From the NCBI GenBank assembly GCA_026003075.1, contig BPGO01000001.1:434001-498000 (forward strand): a DNA stretch of 64,000 bases, in the 5' to 3' direction. The first letter of the stretch is position 1. Every line of letters begins with the position of its first letter. Shown here piece by piece: positions 26,201-33,245 of the stretch. The notes beneath the pieces were generated by a model. That model made no database searches and was not told where the DNA came from. It saw nothing but the letters and a program-made list of their open reading frames with translations. The position numbers were made by a program, and so were the translations under genes. The DNA is from Fimbriimonadales bacterium. GTDB taxonomy: Bacteria > Armatimonadota > Fimbriimonadia > Fimbriimonadales > GBS-DC.

Positions 26201-26552
26201 CGGTCAGCAGCGCCTGTACTTCCGTAAGTTTTTTCTGCATTTCCGTGCCGTAGGGGAACTCCAGCACGACGATACTATAACCGTCCTGCGTGGTGCTACG
26301 GATATAGCGCACGCCCGCGATGGCGGTCATCCGCTGTTCGATGGGTTTGGTGTAGTAGGTCTCCATATCTTCCGCGCTCAAGCCGGGGGCGCGCGTTACG
26401 ATGCCGATTTGGGGGCTTTCGACATAGGGCATCATGCGGCGTGGCAGATAGGCGACCACCGCCCAGATTGCCAATACAATGACCGCGGTGTAAAACGCCA
26501 GCACCGCCGACGGATGCTTTACACTCCACTCGATCAGGTTAAAGGTTCTCAT
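23250..26552 (-). CDS. RND heavy-metal efflux pump, CusA/CzcA family
   Basis: Inner-membrane proton-driven pump that would expel Cu(I)/Ag(I) or divalent cations; 1100 residues, with 12 membrane segments and two periplasmic loops. Landmarks: the MRTFNLIEWSVKHPSAVL opening, PYVESPQIGIVTRAPGLSAEDME, TM4 proton-relay GRLVDDAIIDLHAVRRH with the paired Asp, and the second-half LELSGVFIFLWL and GIIVLTGMDITAAILMID. I start at 26552; longer starts overlap the toxin-antitoxin region. The C-terminus ends in LKTSNNQGI over a P-type ATPase remnant and may be non-native. The fusion-protein gene is unusually separated from it by a toxin-antitoxin module, and no outer-membrane factor is present. Confidence 0.9.
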   Translation of the reverse strand: MRTFNLIEWSVKHPSAVLAFYTAVIVLAIWAVVAYLPRRMMPYVESPQIGIVTRAPGLSAEDMETYYTKPIEQRMTAIAGVRYIRSTTQDGYSIVVLEFPYGTEMQKKLTEVQALLTAAQDDLPMQGANTQPSWVLQIDPLNLPVLTLAVTGDHRWTPARMREVLENEIADRIKRTSGDIYTVSVFGGYRRQLQVIVDRNKLAAYGVSILDVQRAVDAFNLAAPAGRLTAGDHEAIVRLDTLARNAEEVANYPLKTVGDRVVRIGDVARVVDTFDEKRSGYFHQWQQGGKWRTDEAIAVNILQNPWASSPRVIEAVIKELEAIKRDYPGLEFHIAYNNAEFVGVLLRNLWEELFLAVILAGLVVWLFLGEWRMTLIALTAIPTSMAMAVLALVPMNMSLNSSTLIGLLFGIGRLVDDAIIDLHAVRRHMRMGKDPVQATVDGITEVRRSVAASTLMIVIALMPLLFAGGIVEQMFIGLVWPLIFGLLASFLVSMTLTATLASRFLHGISEQPTPLDRWLVHPFQRVLDRLEHGYARLIRWLLRHRFANLMRILATLVVGFGFYYFIGSEMMPLGDIGQAYLRLEMQPGASYAATERAVRQLQRIIEKYPEIRHVSWEVGAEGGPGYYEGAYFTGYASMRENTATAMISLTSKDERKRDLWQIIDAIQAEATATIPGIRLLQIKEMGVDVMATAAAPIQILIYGPDFEVTSRLAEESLKIAKAQVPDLFQPGTSWTMNRPLWKLRIDLAKAAQFGLTPEEIARQAFYALKGGYTQQFYRFPDYADRRQTTILIRYEESQRLHPSDLEQLWLVNSRGESIPLKAVARVEYALSPTLIERDGLRRVVSLMGYYRMGSYKPPRVDTDGDGKAEAALFELSGPPRPSMDVSMDVMMKAMAQLNWPPREYGMEVRGDMTQMMDSFRRMMVGFLVALLLMYLVLVAQFGGFLQPLQMIFSLPLELSGVFIFLWLMKQAFSTVSLLGIIVLTGMDITAAILMIDMILVLRAQGMPRDEAVVHGCVDRLRPILMTVMVTIAALAPVAFFPKMGTDAYQPLATAVIGGLLMGTILTLVDIPIMHTLIDDLLSWLRSFAQRVLKTSNNQGI

Positions 26553-26558
26553 GGCAGG

Positions 26559-26564
26559 TATAAT
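26559..26564 (+). promoter_or_regulatory. -10 hexamer for the toxin-antitoxin pair
   Basis: Perfect TATAAT, 17 nt before ATG 26582, with a GGTGAG ribosome-site-like sequence between. It lies only 7 nt from the divergent pump start at 26552, so the two promoters must interfere. Confidence 0.5.
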
Positions 26565-26581
26565 CCTCTTCGGGTGAGAGC

Positions 26582-26872
26582 ATGCCCAAGTTAACGATCG
26601 AGCATGATGAGCGCGACTGGCAACTGCTTCGTGAGCGGGCCACCCAGCGCCGTTGCGATCCTGAGAAACTGGTGCGCGACTTTCTGGAACAGTAGCTCCT
26701 ACGAACCAGCAGAACTGTGCAGGTACCCAGAGGCTCGCTGGCACTGGCAGTGGAAGCGCTAAATGCTATCCATAGGAATTTTCCATCCGGTGAACCACCA
26801 CCCTCACGCGAGGAGGTCGACGCATATCTACAGGCAGAACGGGATTCATGGGACAAACGCTTTGAGGAGTAA
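26582..26872 (+). pseudogene. VapB-like antitoxin with in-frame amber stop
   Basis: Partner of the PIN toxin immediately downstream. From ATG 26582 the frame reads MPKLTIEHDERDWQLLRER and on to DPEKLVRDFLEQ, hits TAG at 26693-26695 (codon 38), then continues open in the same frame to TAA at 26870 with a typical acidic C-terminus (PPPSREEVDAYLQAE, RDSWDKRFEE). The first part resembles a strand-helix-helix DNA-binding antitoxin head; the second part is the usual toxin-masking tail. Total 96 codons including the TAG. Either the antitoxin is broken, the stop is read through, an internal GTG re-initiates, or the base is an error. I did not recognise the exact antitoxin family. Confidence 0.6.
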
Positions 26873-26877
26873 AAGTT

Positions 26878-27312
26878 TTGCGCCGCACCATCCAGTACAG
26901 ACCACGAATTCACCTGGATACAAGCGTCATCATCTATCTTGTTGAAAATACCCCGAATGCATCCCAGGTTTATGCCCAATTGCAAGCACATCACGAGCCT
27001 ATCCTCTACTCCAGCAATCTGGCGTTGATGGAGTGTCTGGTCAAGCCGCTGCAACAAGGAAACCAGGGGTTGCAGCAGCGGTTTCTGATATTTTTCCAAT
27101 CGCTGAAGCTGGTTCCCGCTCGTCGCGAAGTCTTTATCCGAACCGCTTACATCAGAGCCGCGACACGGTTGCACACGCCCGATGCGCTGCACCTCGCTTT
27201 TGCCAGCTGCGTCAAGTGCGACATCTTGCTGACAGGCGATGCCCAGATCGCGCAACGGTGGCAGCAATGGTTGGGGCACTATCTCTACCCCTCTCAGATC
27301 GTCGTCGTGTAA
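26878..27312 (+). CDS. PIN-domain toxin, VapC-like ribonuclease
   Basis: Predicted endoribonuclease toxin of 144 residues. All four acidic metal-binding residues of the PIN fold are present: D14 (HLDTSVIIYLVE), E52 (LMECLV), D102 (TPDALHLAFA) and D121 (LLTGDAQIA). I use TTG at 26878, 5 nt after the antitoxin stop; the PIN strand begins at residue 11, so no later start fits. It is the only complete plus-strand gene in the metal island. The toxin appears intact while its antitoxin carries a stop codon. Confidence 0.85.
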   Translation: MRRTIQYRPRIHLDTSVIIYLVENTPNASQVYAQLQAHHEPILYSSNLALMECLVKPLQQGNQGLQQRFLIFFQSLKLVPARREVFIRTAYIRAATRLHTPDALHLAFASCVKCDILLTGDAQIAQRWQQWLGHYLYPSQIVVV

Positions 27313-27326
27313 GTATATCATCTGGC

Positions 27327-29054
27327 TCAATGTCCATGCCCTCCTTCATGGCTGGGTGAGGTCGGAGTGAACTGAGGTGGGGTCAGGGTCGCAGGTCCTC
27401 GTACCGTCCACTCCGTGGGAAACACAGGGTCGCCTTCTGCAAGGGTACCGAAGCCGAACACAATCACCTGCTCGCCCGGCTTCAACCCGTCCAGAATCTG
27501 CACACGCTCGCCATCCGATAGCCCCGGCTGCACACGCCGCTTGCGGGCAATATATTGGGCAGGTTGCTCCTTCGGCACCAGATCCATCTTACAAATCGGA
27601 CACTTTCCAGGCTGATTTTGCTCGATCTGGGGATGCATTGGACAGGTGTAGACAACGGCATGAGAGTGGTGCGGGCGTGGGGCTTCCGCCAACACCCAGA
27701 CATAGGGTCGCTGGAACTCGTCATATTGCAGCGCGCGAACAGGTACGGTCATGGCAGATGCCGCGCGGGGCAGCAACCCGATGCGCACCTCCGCATACTC
27801 GCCCACCATCAACCGTCCATCGGGATTTGGCAGCACCGCCTCCACAATCATCGTGCGGGTGTTTAGATCGGCTTCGCGGAAGACAGCGCTGACCCGTGCC
27901 CGATAGATGCGGTTCGGCTCGGCGTAGCGTTTGATCCAGACAGGGTAGCCTTCATGGATGCGGACAGCGTCTTGCTCGGCAACTTTCGCCTGCACGCGGA
28001 TTTGGCTCGTGTTCTGCAGTTTGAACACGGGGGCGCCGGGCTGGACCAGCGTGCCGGGTTCGGTGAGGCGTTCGGTAATCGTGCCCGGATTCAGCGCGAC
28101 GAGTCGGGTGTAATCCACCTGCAGTTGGGCGGCACGCTTTTTGCCTTGCTCAGTTTTAATCTGGGCTTCGGCACGCTGGCGTCGGGCACGGACGGCTTGC
28201 AGCCGTGCGGCAGCGGCTTGCACCTCCTGCTCGGTAGCTCGCGTTGCCGATTCGGCGCGTTGCACACGAGCGCGCATTGCCTCACGATTTGCTTTTAGCT
28301 GTTCGATGCGCGAGAGCTGGGCACGCCGGGATGCCTGTGCCGACTGCAAGCTCTCGCGTGCTTGCTTGAGGCGAGTCTCCGCCGCCTGAGCGTCGCGTTT
28401 GGAGACGAAGCCCTTCTGTAGGAGCGCGTTCTGGCGATCCGACTCGGCTTGCCAGTACTCTACTTCTGCCTGGGTGGATCGAATAGCGGTCTCTATCTGT
28501 TCCAGTTCGGTTTGGGCGGTTTGCAGTTCCGCTTCCGCAGCCTGCAGCATCTGGCGCGCTTCACGCACCTCGGCTTGTGCCTGCTGCAGACGCGCCTGGG
28601 CTGCCTGCAGAGCCGATTCCGCCTCACGGGTCATCGATTGCGCCTCTTGAAGCTCCGCTTGCGCCGCCTGCAGGCTACCCTGTGCGCTCTGGGCAAGCGC
28701 CTGGTACTCCTCTGGCTCGATCTGCGCGAGCAGTTGACCGGGACGCACACGGTCGCCCGGATAGACCCGTGTCTCCACCAGCTTGCCCGTGATTCGGGCG
28801 CGGATAATCTCCTCATTATAGGCGCGGAAAGTGGCGGGGTAGGCGACTGAGGGCAGGAAGGGGCGTGGCTGTACCTCTTCGACGCCTACGGGGAACGCGC
28901 CCCGGGGTGGCTTCATCACGCTCATGTCCATCCCCTGCGCCTCCAACGGGGTCATCGCGCCCGGCGGGCGCTTCGTCTGCACCACCCACCAGGTGCCCCA
29001 GGTCAGCCCCGCCAGCAGCACCAAACTGCTCAGTATCGGAAACCATCGCTTCAT
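27327..29054 (-). CDS. Efflux membrane-fusion protein (CusB/HlyD type) with embedded heavy-metal-binding domain
   Basis: Periplasmic adaptor of the RND pump, 575 residues. Residues 1-26 are a membrane anchor. The first lipoyl half is near 75-110, and an unusually long Gln/Ala/Glu-rich coiled coil runs from about 110 to 320. The second lipoyl half and barrel follow. Between the barrel and the C-terminal domain lies a metal-binding insert, YTCPMHPQ...PGKCPICKM, of the HMBD kind. The tail is His-rich (HEGGHGH). Its ATG overlaps the stop of the copper ATPase gene (ATGA, 29051-29054). In most systems the pump gene follows directly; here 774 bp with an opposite-strand toxin pair intervene. Confidence 0.9.
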   Translation of the reverse strand: MKRWFPILSSLVLLAGLTWGTWWVVQTKRPPGAMTPLEAQGMDMSVMKPPRGAFPVGVEEVQPRPFLPSVAYPATFRAYNEEIIRARITGKLVETRVYPGDRVRPGQLLAQIEPEEYQALAQSAQGSLQAAQAELQEAQSMTREAESALQAAQARLQQAQAEVREARQMLQAAEAELQTAQTELEQIETAIRSTQAEVEYWQAESDRQNALLQKGFVSKRDAQAAETRLKQARESLQSAQASRRAQLSRIEQLKANREAMRARVQRAESATRATEQEVQAAAARLQAVRARRQRAEAQIKTEQGKKRAAQLQVDYTRLVALNPGTITERLTEPGTLVQPGAPVFKLQNTSQIRVQAKVAEQDAVRIHEGYPVWIKRYAEPNRIYRARVSAVFREADLNTRTMIVEAVLPNPDGRLMVGEYAEVRIGLLPRAASAMTVPVRALQYDEFQRPYVWVLAEAPRPHHSHAVVYTCPMHPQIEQNQPGKCPICKMDLVPKEQPAQYIARKRRVQPGLSDGERVQILDGLKPGEQVIVFGFGTLAEGDPVFPTEWTVRGPATLTPPQFTPTSPSHEGGHGH

Positions 29055-31102
29055 CGTCTATTCCCTCCTGACGTAACGTTGCGCATGAGCAGCGCGTTGA
29101 TGGCAACAATAATCGTCGATAGGCTCATGAACAGCGCACCAACGGCGGGCGAGAGCAGCAATCCCCAGCGTACGGCGATACCCGCCGCCAGCGGCAAGGC
29201 AATCAGGTTATAGCCCGTTGCCCAGAATAGGTTCTGTACCATCTTGCGATAGCCGATACGCGCCAGCTGTAGGAAAAACACCACATCACGCGGGTCGTTC
29301 TCCACCAGAATCACATCCGCCGATTCGATAGCGACATTTGTGCCTGCGCCAATGGCGAAACCAATATCGGCTTCGAGCAGGGCAGGCGCATCGTTGATGC
29401 CGTCGCCCACAAACGCCCCATGCAGCCCTTGGGCGCGAATCTGCCGAACGATCTGTGCCTTCTGGTCGGGCAGCACGCGGGCGTACCAACGGTCGATGCC
29501 AAGTTGCTCGGCGACAGTGCGCGCAACAGCTTCCGCGTCACCAGTGATCATTATCACCTGAATCCCCATCGCATGGAGGGCATCGATCGCAGGACGTGCC
29601 CCCTCGCGCACCTTGTCGGCAAAGGTGAAAACCGCGCAGGCAACATGCTCATTGAACAGCACGATAGCACTCTCGCCGCGCTGCTGCGCCTGTTCAAGCC
29701 CCTGCTGAAGAGTCGTAGGGGGTTCGATGCCGATTTCTGCAAGCCATTCAGGTCGCCCCAATCGCCACAGGATATGGTTCATCGTGCCCTCGACCCCCTT
29801 ACCGGGCACGGTGCGGAACTCGGCCAGGGCTGGCGTTTCGATATGGCGGGTGGTCGCCGCTTCCAGCACCGCGTGTGCCAGGGGATGGGTGCTACCCTGT
29901 TCCAGCGCCGCGGCGAGGCGCAACGCTTCGGATTCGTCGACGCCCTCCGCATAGATCTGCGTGAGCACAGGACGCCCTTCGGTGAGCGTGCCCGTCTTGT
30001 CAAAGGCAACCGCCTGAATGGTGCACGCACGCTCAATCGCCTCCCGATTACGAATCAGAATGCCATTGCGTGCAGCGCGCCCCGTCGCCTGAACCAGCAC
30101 CAGCGGGATGGCTAATCCCAGCGCGTGAGGGCAGGCAATGACCAGCACCGTGACGGCACGAGCGAGGATGAACTGCCAGTCTGCGTGGGCGAGATACCAT
30201 CCGAGGGCTGTACTCAGGGACACGAACACGGCAACGAGCGTGAGCCAGAAGGCGAGCCGATCCCCCAGCACCTGAAAGCGGCTACGAGTGCGTTGCGCCT
30301 CTTCCACTAACCGCATCAGTTGATGCAGCGTCGTGGACTCCCCCACACGAAGTGCTTCCACTATGAGGCGTCCCTCCAGATTAACAGACCCAGCGACCAC
30401 CTCATCGCCTGGCTGTTTGGGCACAGGGTGCGACTCGCCTGTCAGAAACGCCTCATCCACGCTGGAGGCTCCCTCCAGCACTATGCCGTCCACAGGCGCC
30501 TGCTCACCCGCGCGAATCAAAACGCGGTCGCCCTCCCGCAACTCGCTGGGCGGCACATCACGCACCTCATCGCCCTCCAATCGGTGCGCCAGAGGCGGCA
30601 GCAACGCCACCAGATGCTTCAACGCCTGCGACGCTCTGCCTACAGCAGCCATTTCCAGCCAGTGCCCCAGCAGCATCATGTCAATCAGGGTCACCAACTC
30701 CCAGTAGAAGGGCATACCGCGCAGTCCCAGCGTGGTCGCCAGACTGTACAGAAAGGCGACGCTAATCGCCAGCGCAATCAGGGTCATCATGCCGGCGGCA
30801 CGGGCGCGCAGTTCACGCACCGCTCCCTGCAGAAAGGGATATCCACCATAAACGAAGATAACTGTGCTTAACACGGGCACGATGGCGTCGCTGCCTGCAA
30901 AGCGCGGCGCCCGAAAGCCCAACCATTGTTGCAGGGTATCGCTCCAGACCAGCACCGGCACAGTCAACAGCGAGCAGACGATGAAACGGTTGCGGAACAT
31001 CGACACGGTATGTCCCGCGTGCTTATCGTGCGCATGCGCCTGATGGGCGGGCGCTGCTTGCGCCGACGCCTCAGGGGTATGGTGATGATGCCTCGTATGC
31101 AT
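29051..31102 (-). CDS. copB: P1B-type copper-transporting ATPase, CPH (CopB) class
   Basis: ATP-driven metal exporter of 683 residues. The N-terminal tail (1-35) is His-rich (HTRHHHHTPEA, HQAHAHDKHAGH) instead of carrying CxxC HMA domains. The membrane metal site is CPH at 324-326, the class associated with Cu(II)/Ag(I) or Cu(I) export. Phosphorylation motif DKTGT at 368-372, phosphatase loop TGES at 221-224, hinge GDGINDAPAL in the P-domain. AGGAGG precedes the start. It is followed, with ATGA overlap, by the fusion protein, so primary and secondary efflux are encoded as one unit. Confidence 0.93.
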   Translation of the reverse strand: MHTRHHHHTPEASAQAAPAHQAHAHDKHAGHTVSMFRNRFIVCSLLTVPVLVWSDTLQQWLGFRAPRFAGSDAIVPVLSTVIFVYGGYPFLQGAVRELRARAAGMMTLIALAISVAFLYSLATTLGLRGMPFYWELVTLIDMMLLGHWLEMAAVGRASQALKHLVALLPPLAHRLEGDEVRDVPPSELREGDRVLIRAGEQAPVDGIVLEGASSVDEAFLTGESHPVPKQPGDEVVAGSVNLEGRLIVEALRVGESTTLHQLMRLVEEAQRTRSRFQVLGDRLAFWLTLVAVFVSLSTALGWYLAHADWQFILARAVTVLVIACPHALGLAIPLVLVQATGRAARNGILIRNREAIERACTIQAVAFDKTGTLTEGRPVLTQIYAEGVDESEALRLAAALEQGSTHPLAHAVLEAATTRHIETPALAEFRTVPGKGVEGTMNHILWRLGRPEWLAEIGIEPPTTLQQGLEQAQQRGESAIVLFNEHVACAVFTFADKVREGARPAIDALHAMGIQVIMITGDAEAVARTVAEQLGIDRWYARVLPDQKAQIVRQIRAQGLHGAFVGDGINDAPALLEADIGFAIGAGTNVAIESADVILVENDPRDVVFFLQLARIGYRKMVQNLFWATGYNLIALPLAAGIAVRWGLLLSPAVGALFMSLSTIIVAINALLMRNVTSGGNRR

Positions 31103-31146
31103 CCCAAGCCCTCCTATGTATTTTTTTCAGGCAACCTACCGAATAA

Positions 31147-31174
31147 GGAGCCGCGTCCCTCAGGACACGGCTCC
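31147..31174 (-). terminator. Hairpin between HMA gene and copper ATPase
   Basis: A 12-bp stem with one G-T pair (ggagccgtgtcc / ggacgcggctcc on the minus strand) and 4-nt loop TGAG, followed by TTATT. It lies 10 nt after the HMA stop and could set a lower level of the downstream pump genes. Confidence 0.55.
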
Positions 31175-31183
31175 TCATCGTGG

Positions 31184-31741
31184 TCAGTGTTGATGCCCGT
31201 GATGGTTATGCTGATTCTGAGAGGTGGAGGGCTTGACAGGCGCCAGTGCACCCCCTGCCTGCTTGACCGCCTCCTCGATCTGGGCGTAGCGCACGGCGGC
31301 ATCGGGCTGGAACGCGATCAACAGCGTGTTGCGCTCCTGTCGCACTTTCGCAACGCCTTTCACTTTGCCCAGCGCTTGCGCAACCCTTTTCGCATCGCCC
31401 TTCGCCAGGGTGAGCATCAATTGCCCCTCGTACTTCATGTTCGAGCGCGGTCCCATCGCGTGCGGGATTTTGGGCAACGCAAGCACGATATGCGACACAG
31501 GGGTCTGTGCCTCGTCGTAGCGTACGATGGCAACAGCGGTCTTGAACTCCAGCTCCGCCGATTGCACGCCGTTGAGCTTGCGCAGACCCTGCACCACTGG
31601 CTCTACACAGCCCTCGCAGTGCAAACCACTAACCTTAATGGCAACCGTGCGTATCTCCTGCTTCTGTTGAGCCGCTATCTGGCTCGCTCCCACAATTAGC
31701 GCCAGCGCGCCGATCAATGTCCAGATGACCATTCGTGTCAT
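31184..31741 (-). CDS. Exported heavy-metal-associated (HMA) domain protein
   Basis: Predicted periplasmic copper chaperone or sensor-like protein, 185 residues. Residues 1-24 are a signal peptide (AAQ cleavage). An HMA domain with C42 and C45 (GLHCEGC) follows, then a second HMA-like ferredoxin fold without Cys (about 100-165), and a His-rich tail (NQHNHHGHQH). The tail gives a second metal site. AGGAGG before the ATG sets the start; a TATAAT about 110 nt upstream gives a long leader. It lies upstream of the copper ATPase on the same strand. Confidence 0.87.
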   Translation of the reverse strand: MTRMVIWTLIGALALIVGASQIAAQQKQEIRTVAIKVSGLHCEGCVEPVVQGLRKLNGVQSAELEFKTAVAIVRYDEAQTPVSHIVLALPKIPHAMGPRSNMKYEGQLMLTLAKGDAKRVAQALGKVKGVAKVRQERNTLLIAFQPDAAVRYAQIEEAVKQAGGALAPVKPSTSQNQHNHHGHQH

Positions 31742-31854
31742 TGCTTTTTCCTCCTGTGTGATGGTTGTTGTCGTGCTCGTCAAACGAGCGCGGAAATGGG
31801 ATAACGCTATTCGCATCCCCACATGATGTGGTGATGACAGGCATGATTATATAC

Positions 31855-32241
31855 TTACACAGGAGGGGCGCGAGGCGCTCTGGATAGGGAGAGGGGTGGA
31901 GGAATGGGGGATGTTCTCTCAATCGGAAACACGCTGCGGGCAGGCAAAGCATGCTCCAGCTCTAACGGTACAGGCAGCACCGCGACAAAGCTCGGTTCAG
32001 GCACAGTTAGCCCCGCCGTTATCAGAGCGGGGTTCGGTTGAGTTGCCTGACAGAGCTGGCAGTGGTTGCAGTCGGGTTTGGTGGGGGGTGGCGTCTGTTG
32101 CGCACAGCAGGCATGCGCCGCCACGGATTGGTGGCAAGCACACGGACGCGCCAACACATAGCCCAGCGGGGCAAGCCCCAGCCAGAACGCAATCAGCCAG
32201 AAGGCTGTCGGACGCAACCACTTCGACCGCAGCTCGCTCAT
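31855..32241 (-). CDS. Small Cys/His-rich exported protein
   Basis: Unrecognised 128-residue protein. Residues 12-31 are a membrane or signal segment. Just after it come seven Cys (34, 36, 45, 46, 58, 61, 64) and His at 37, 43 and 60, in motifs CACH, HACC and CNHCQLC. The rest is Pro-rich and ends APRAPPV. The arrangement and its place at the head of the copper island suggest periplasmic metal binding, an inference. A TATACT lies 7 nt before the ATG with no Shine-Dalgarno. Confidence 0.65.
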   Translation of the reverse strand: MSELRSKWLRPTAFWLIAFWLGLAPLGYVLARPCACHQSVAAHACCAQQTPPPTKPDCNHCQLCQATQPNPALITAGLTVPEPSFVAVLPVPLELEHALPARSVFPIERTSPIPPPLSLSRAPRAPPV

Positions 32242-32248
32242 CTGTTGG

Positions 32249-32254
32249 AGTATA
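32249..32254 (-). promoter_or_regulatory. -10 hexamer at head of the metal island, leaderless type
   Basis: TATACT on the minus strand, preceded by GGG, 7 nt before ATG 32241. Confidence 0.5.
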
Positions 32255-32343
32255 CCCTAATTCTCCGCTTTGGGTTCCCTTCCTATGAAGCAGGAACAGT
32301 TTGGGCAAGGAATTCCTGCCTGTGTATCGAAAAATTGACAGTT

Positions 32344-33231
32344 ATGAGCCTTCCTACGGTCGGTTTCATCGGGTTAGGCATTATGGGGCGTCCGATGGCA
32401 CGGCATATCCTACACGCTGGCTATCCCCTTATGGTTCACAGTCGGAGCCGTCCGCCCATCGATGCCCTTGTGGCATTAGGCGCACGCGAGGCGCGCACAC
32501 CTGCCGAACTGGCTGCGCAGTGCACCATAGTAATTACCTGCTTGCCCGACGATGAGACGGTGCGCCGAGTGTGGCTCACAGGCGAACATGCTGCTCTGCC
32601 CGCGATGCCACCGAATACGATCGCTATCGACATGGGCACGACCTCACCCAGCCTCACACGCGAGCTTGCCCAGTATGCCGAGCAGCGCGGTGTCGCCTTT
32701 CTGGACGCGCCCGTCACAGGCGGACAGTGGGGCGCCGAATCGGGCACATTGACCATCATGGTCGGCGGCGACCGCGACGCCTACGAACGCGCCCTGCCTG
32801 TCTTCCAGACGATGGGGAAAAAAGTGGTCTATGTCGGTGAGAGCGGCCAGGGACAACGGATGAAACTTGCGAACCAAATCGCCGTCGCCGTGGGGATGCT
32901 GGCGGTCGCCGAAGCGTTGCTCTTCGCCGAACACGCTGAGTTAGACCTCTCCCTTACTGTGGAAACCCTCAGCTCGGGCGCGGCGGGGTCATGGGCGATG
33001 GAAAACCTCGGCAAACGCATCGCCCAAGGCGACCTCCAACCTGGTTTTATGGTGAAACTGCTGCAAAAAGACCTGCAGATTCTGCTCAACGAGGCACGCT
33101 CAACAGCGACTCCTCTTCTGGGCAGTGCGCTGGTACACCAACTCTACTGCCATCTGGAGCGTTCGGGCGAGGCGCAGCTGGGCACGCAAGCGTTAATTCA
33201 GGTCTTGCGTCGGCTAAGTGGGCAGCCATAG
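32344..33231 (+). CDS. NAD(P)-dependent beta-hydroxyacid dehydrogenase (3-hydroxyisobutyrate/tartronate semialdehyde type)
   Basis: Short-chain hydroxyacid dehydrogenase of the GarR/MmsB/GLYR1 family, 295 residues. The N-terminal Rossmann motif is VGFIGLGIMGRPMA. The substrate loop is FLDAPVTGGQWGAESGTLTIMVGG, and the catalytic Lys is in QRMKLANQIAVAVGM. The exact substrate cannot be told from sequence. The start at 32344 places the Rossmann strand at residue 5. It is followed 14 nt later by a LacI regulator that has its own promoter directly after this stop. Confidence 0.9.
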   Translation: MSLPTVGFIGLGIMGRPMARHILHAGYPLMVHSRSRPPIDALVALGAREARTPAELAAQCTIVITCLPDDETVRRVWLTGEHAALPAMPPNTIAIDMGTTSPSLTRELAQYAEQRGVAFLDAPVTGGQWGAESGTLTIMVGGDRDAYERALPVFQTMGKKVVYVGESGQGQRMKLANQIAVAVGMLAVAEALLFAEHAELDLSLTVETLSSGAAGSWAMENLGKRIAQGDLQPGFMVKLLQKDLQILLNEARSTATPLLGSALVHQLYCHLERSGEAQLGTQALIQVLRRLSGQP

Positions 33232-33233
33232 TG

Positions 33234-33239
33234 TATAAT
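33234..33239 (+). promoter_or_regulatory. -10 hexamer of LacI-type regulator, leaderless type
   Basis: Perfect TATAAT starting 2 nt after the dehydrogenase stop and 6 nt before the GTG start at 33246. Confidence 0.55.
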
Positions 33240-33245
33240 TGGACT

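Noticed and set aside
25269-26594. 441-codon open frame on the plus strand opposite the RND pump gene
   Set aside because: It mirrors the pump reading frame in GC-rich DNA, has no family-like sequence, and is rich in His/Arg/Gln as expected of an antisense shadow.
31741-31855. Possible His-rich leader peptide upstream of and overlapping the HMA gene (MPVITTSCGDANS start)
   Set aside because: The ATG abuts the TATAAT by one base, so it could not be transcribed in full from that promoter; overlap with the HMA start looks incidental.
32290-32319. 7-bp inverted repeat (gcaggaa / ttcctgc) before the beta-hydroxyacid dehydrogenase
   Set aside because: Weak, with a 16-nt loop; no T-run and no known operator pattern.
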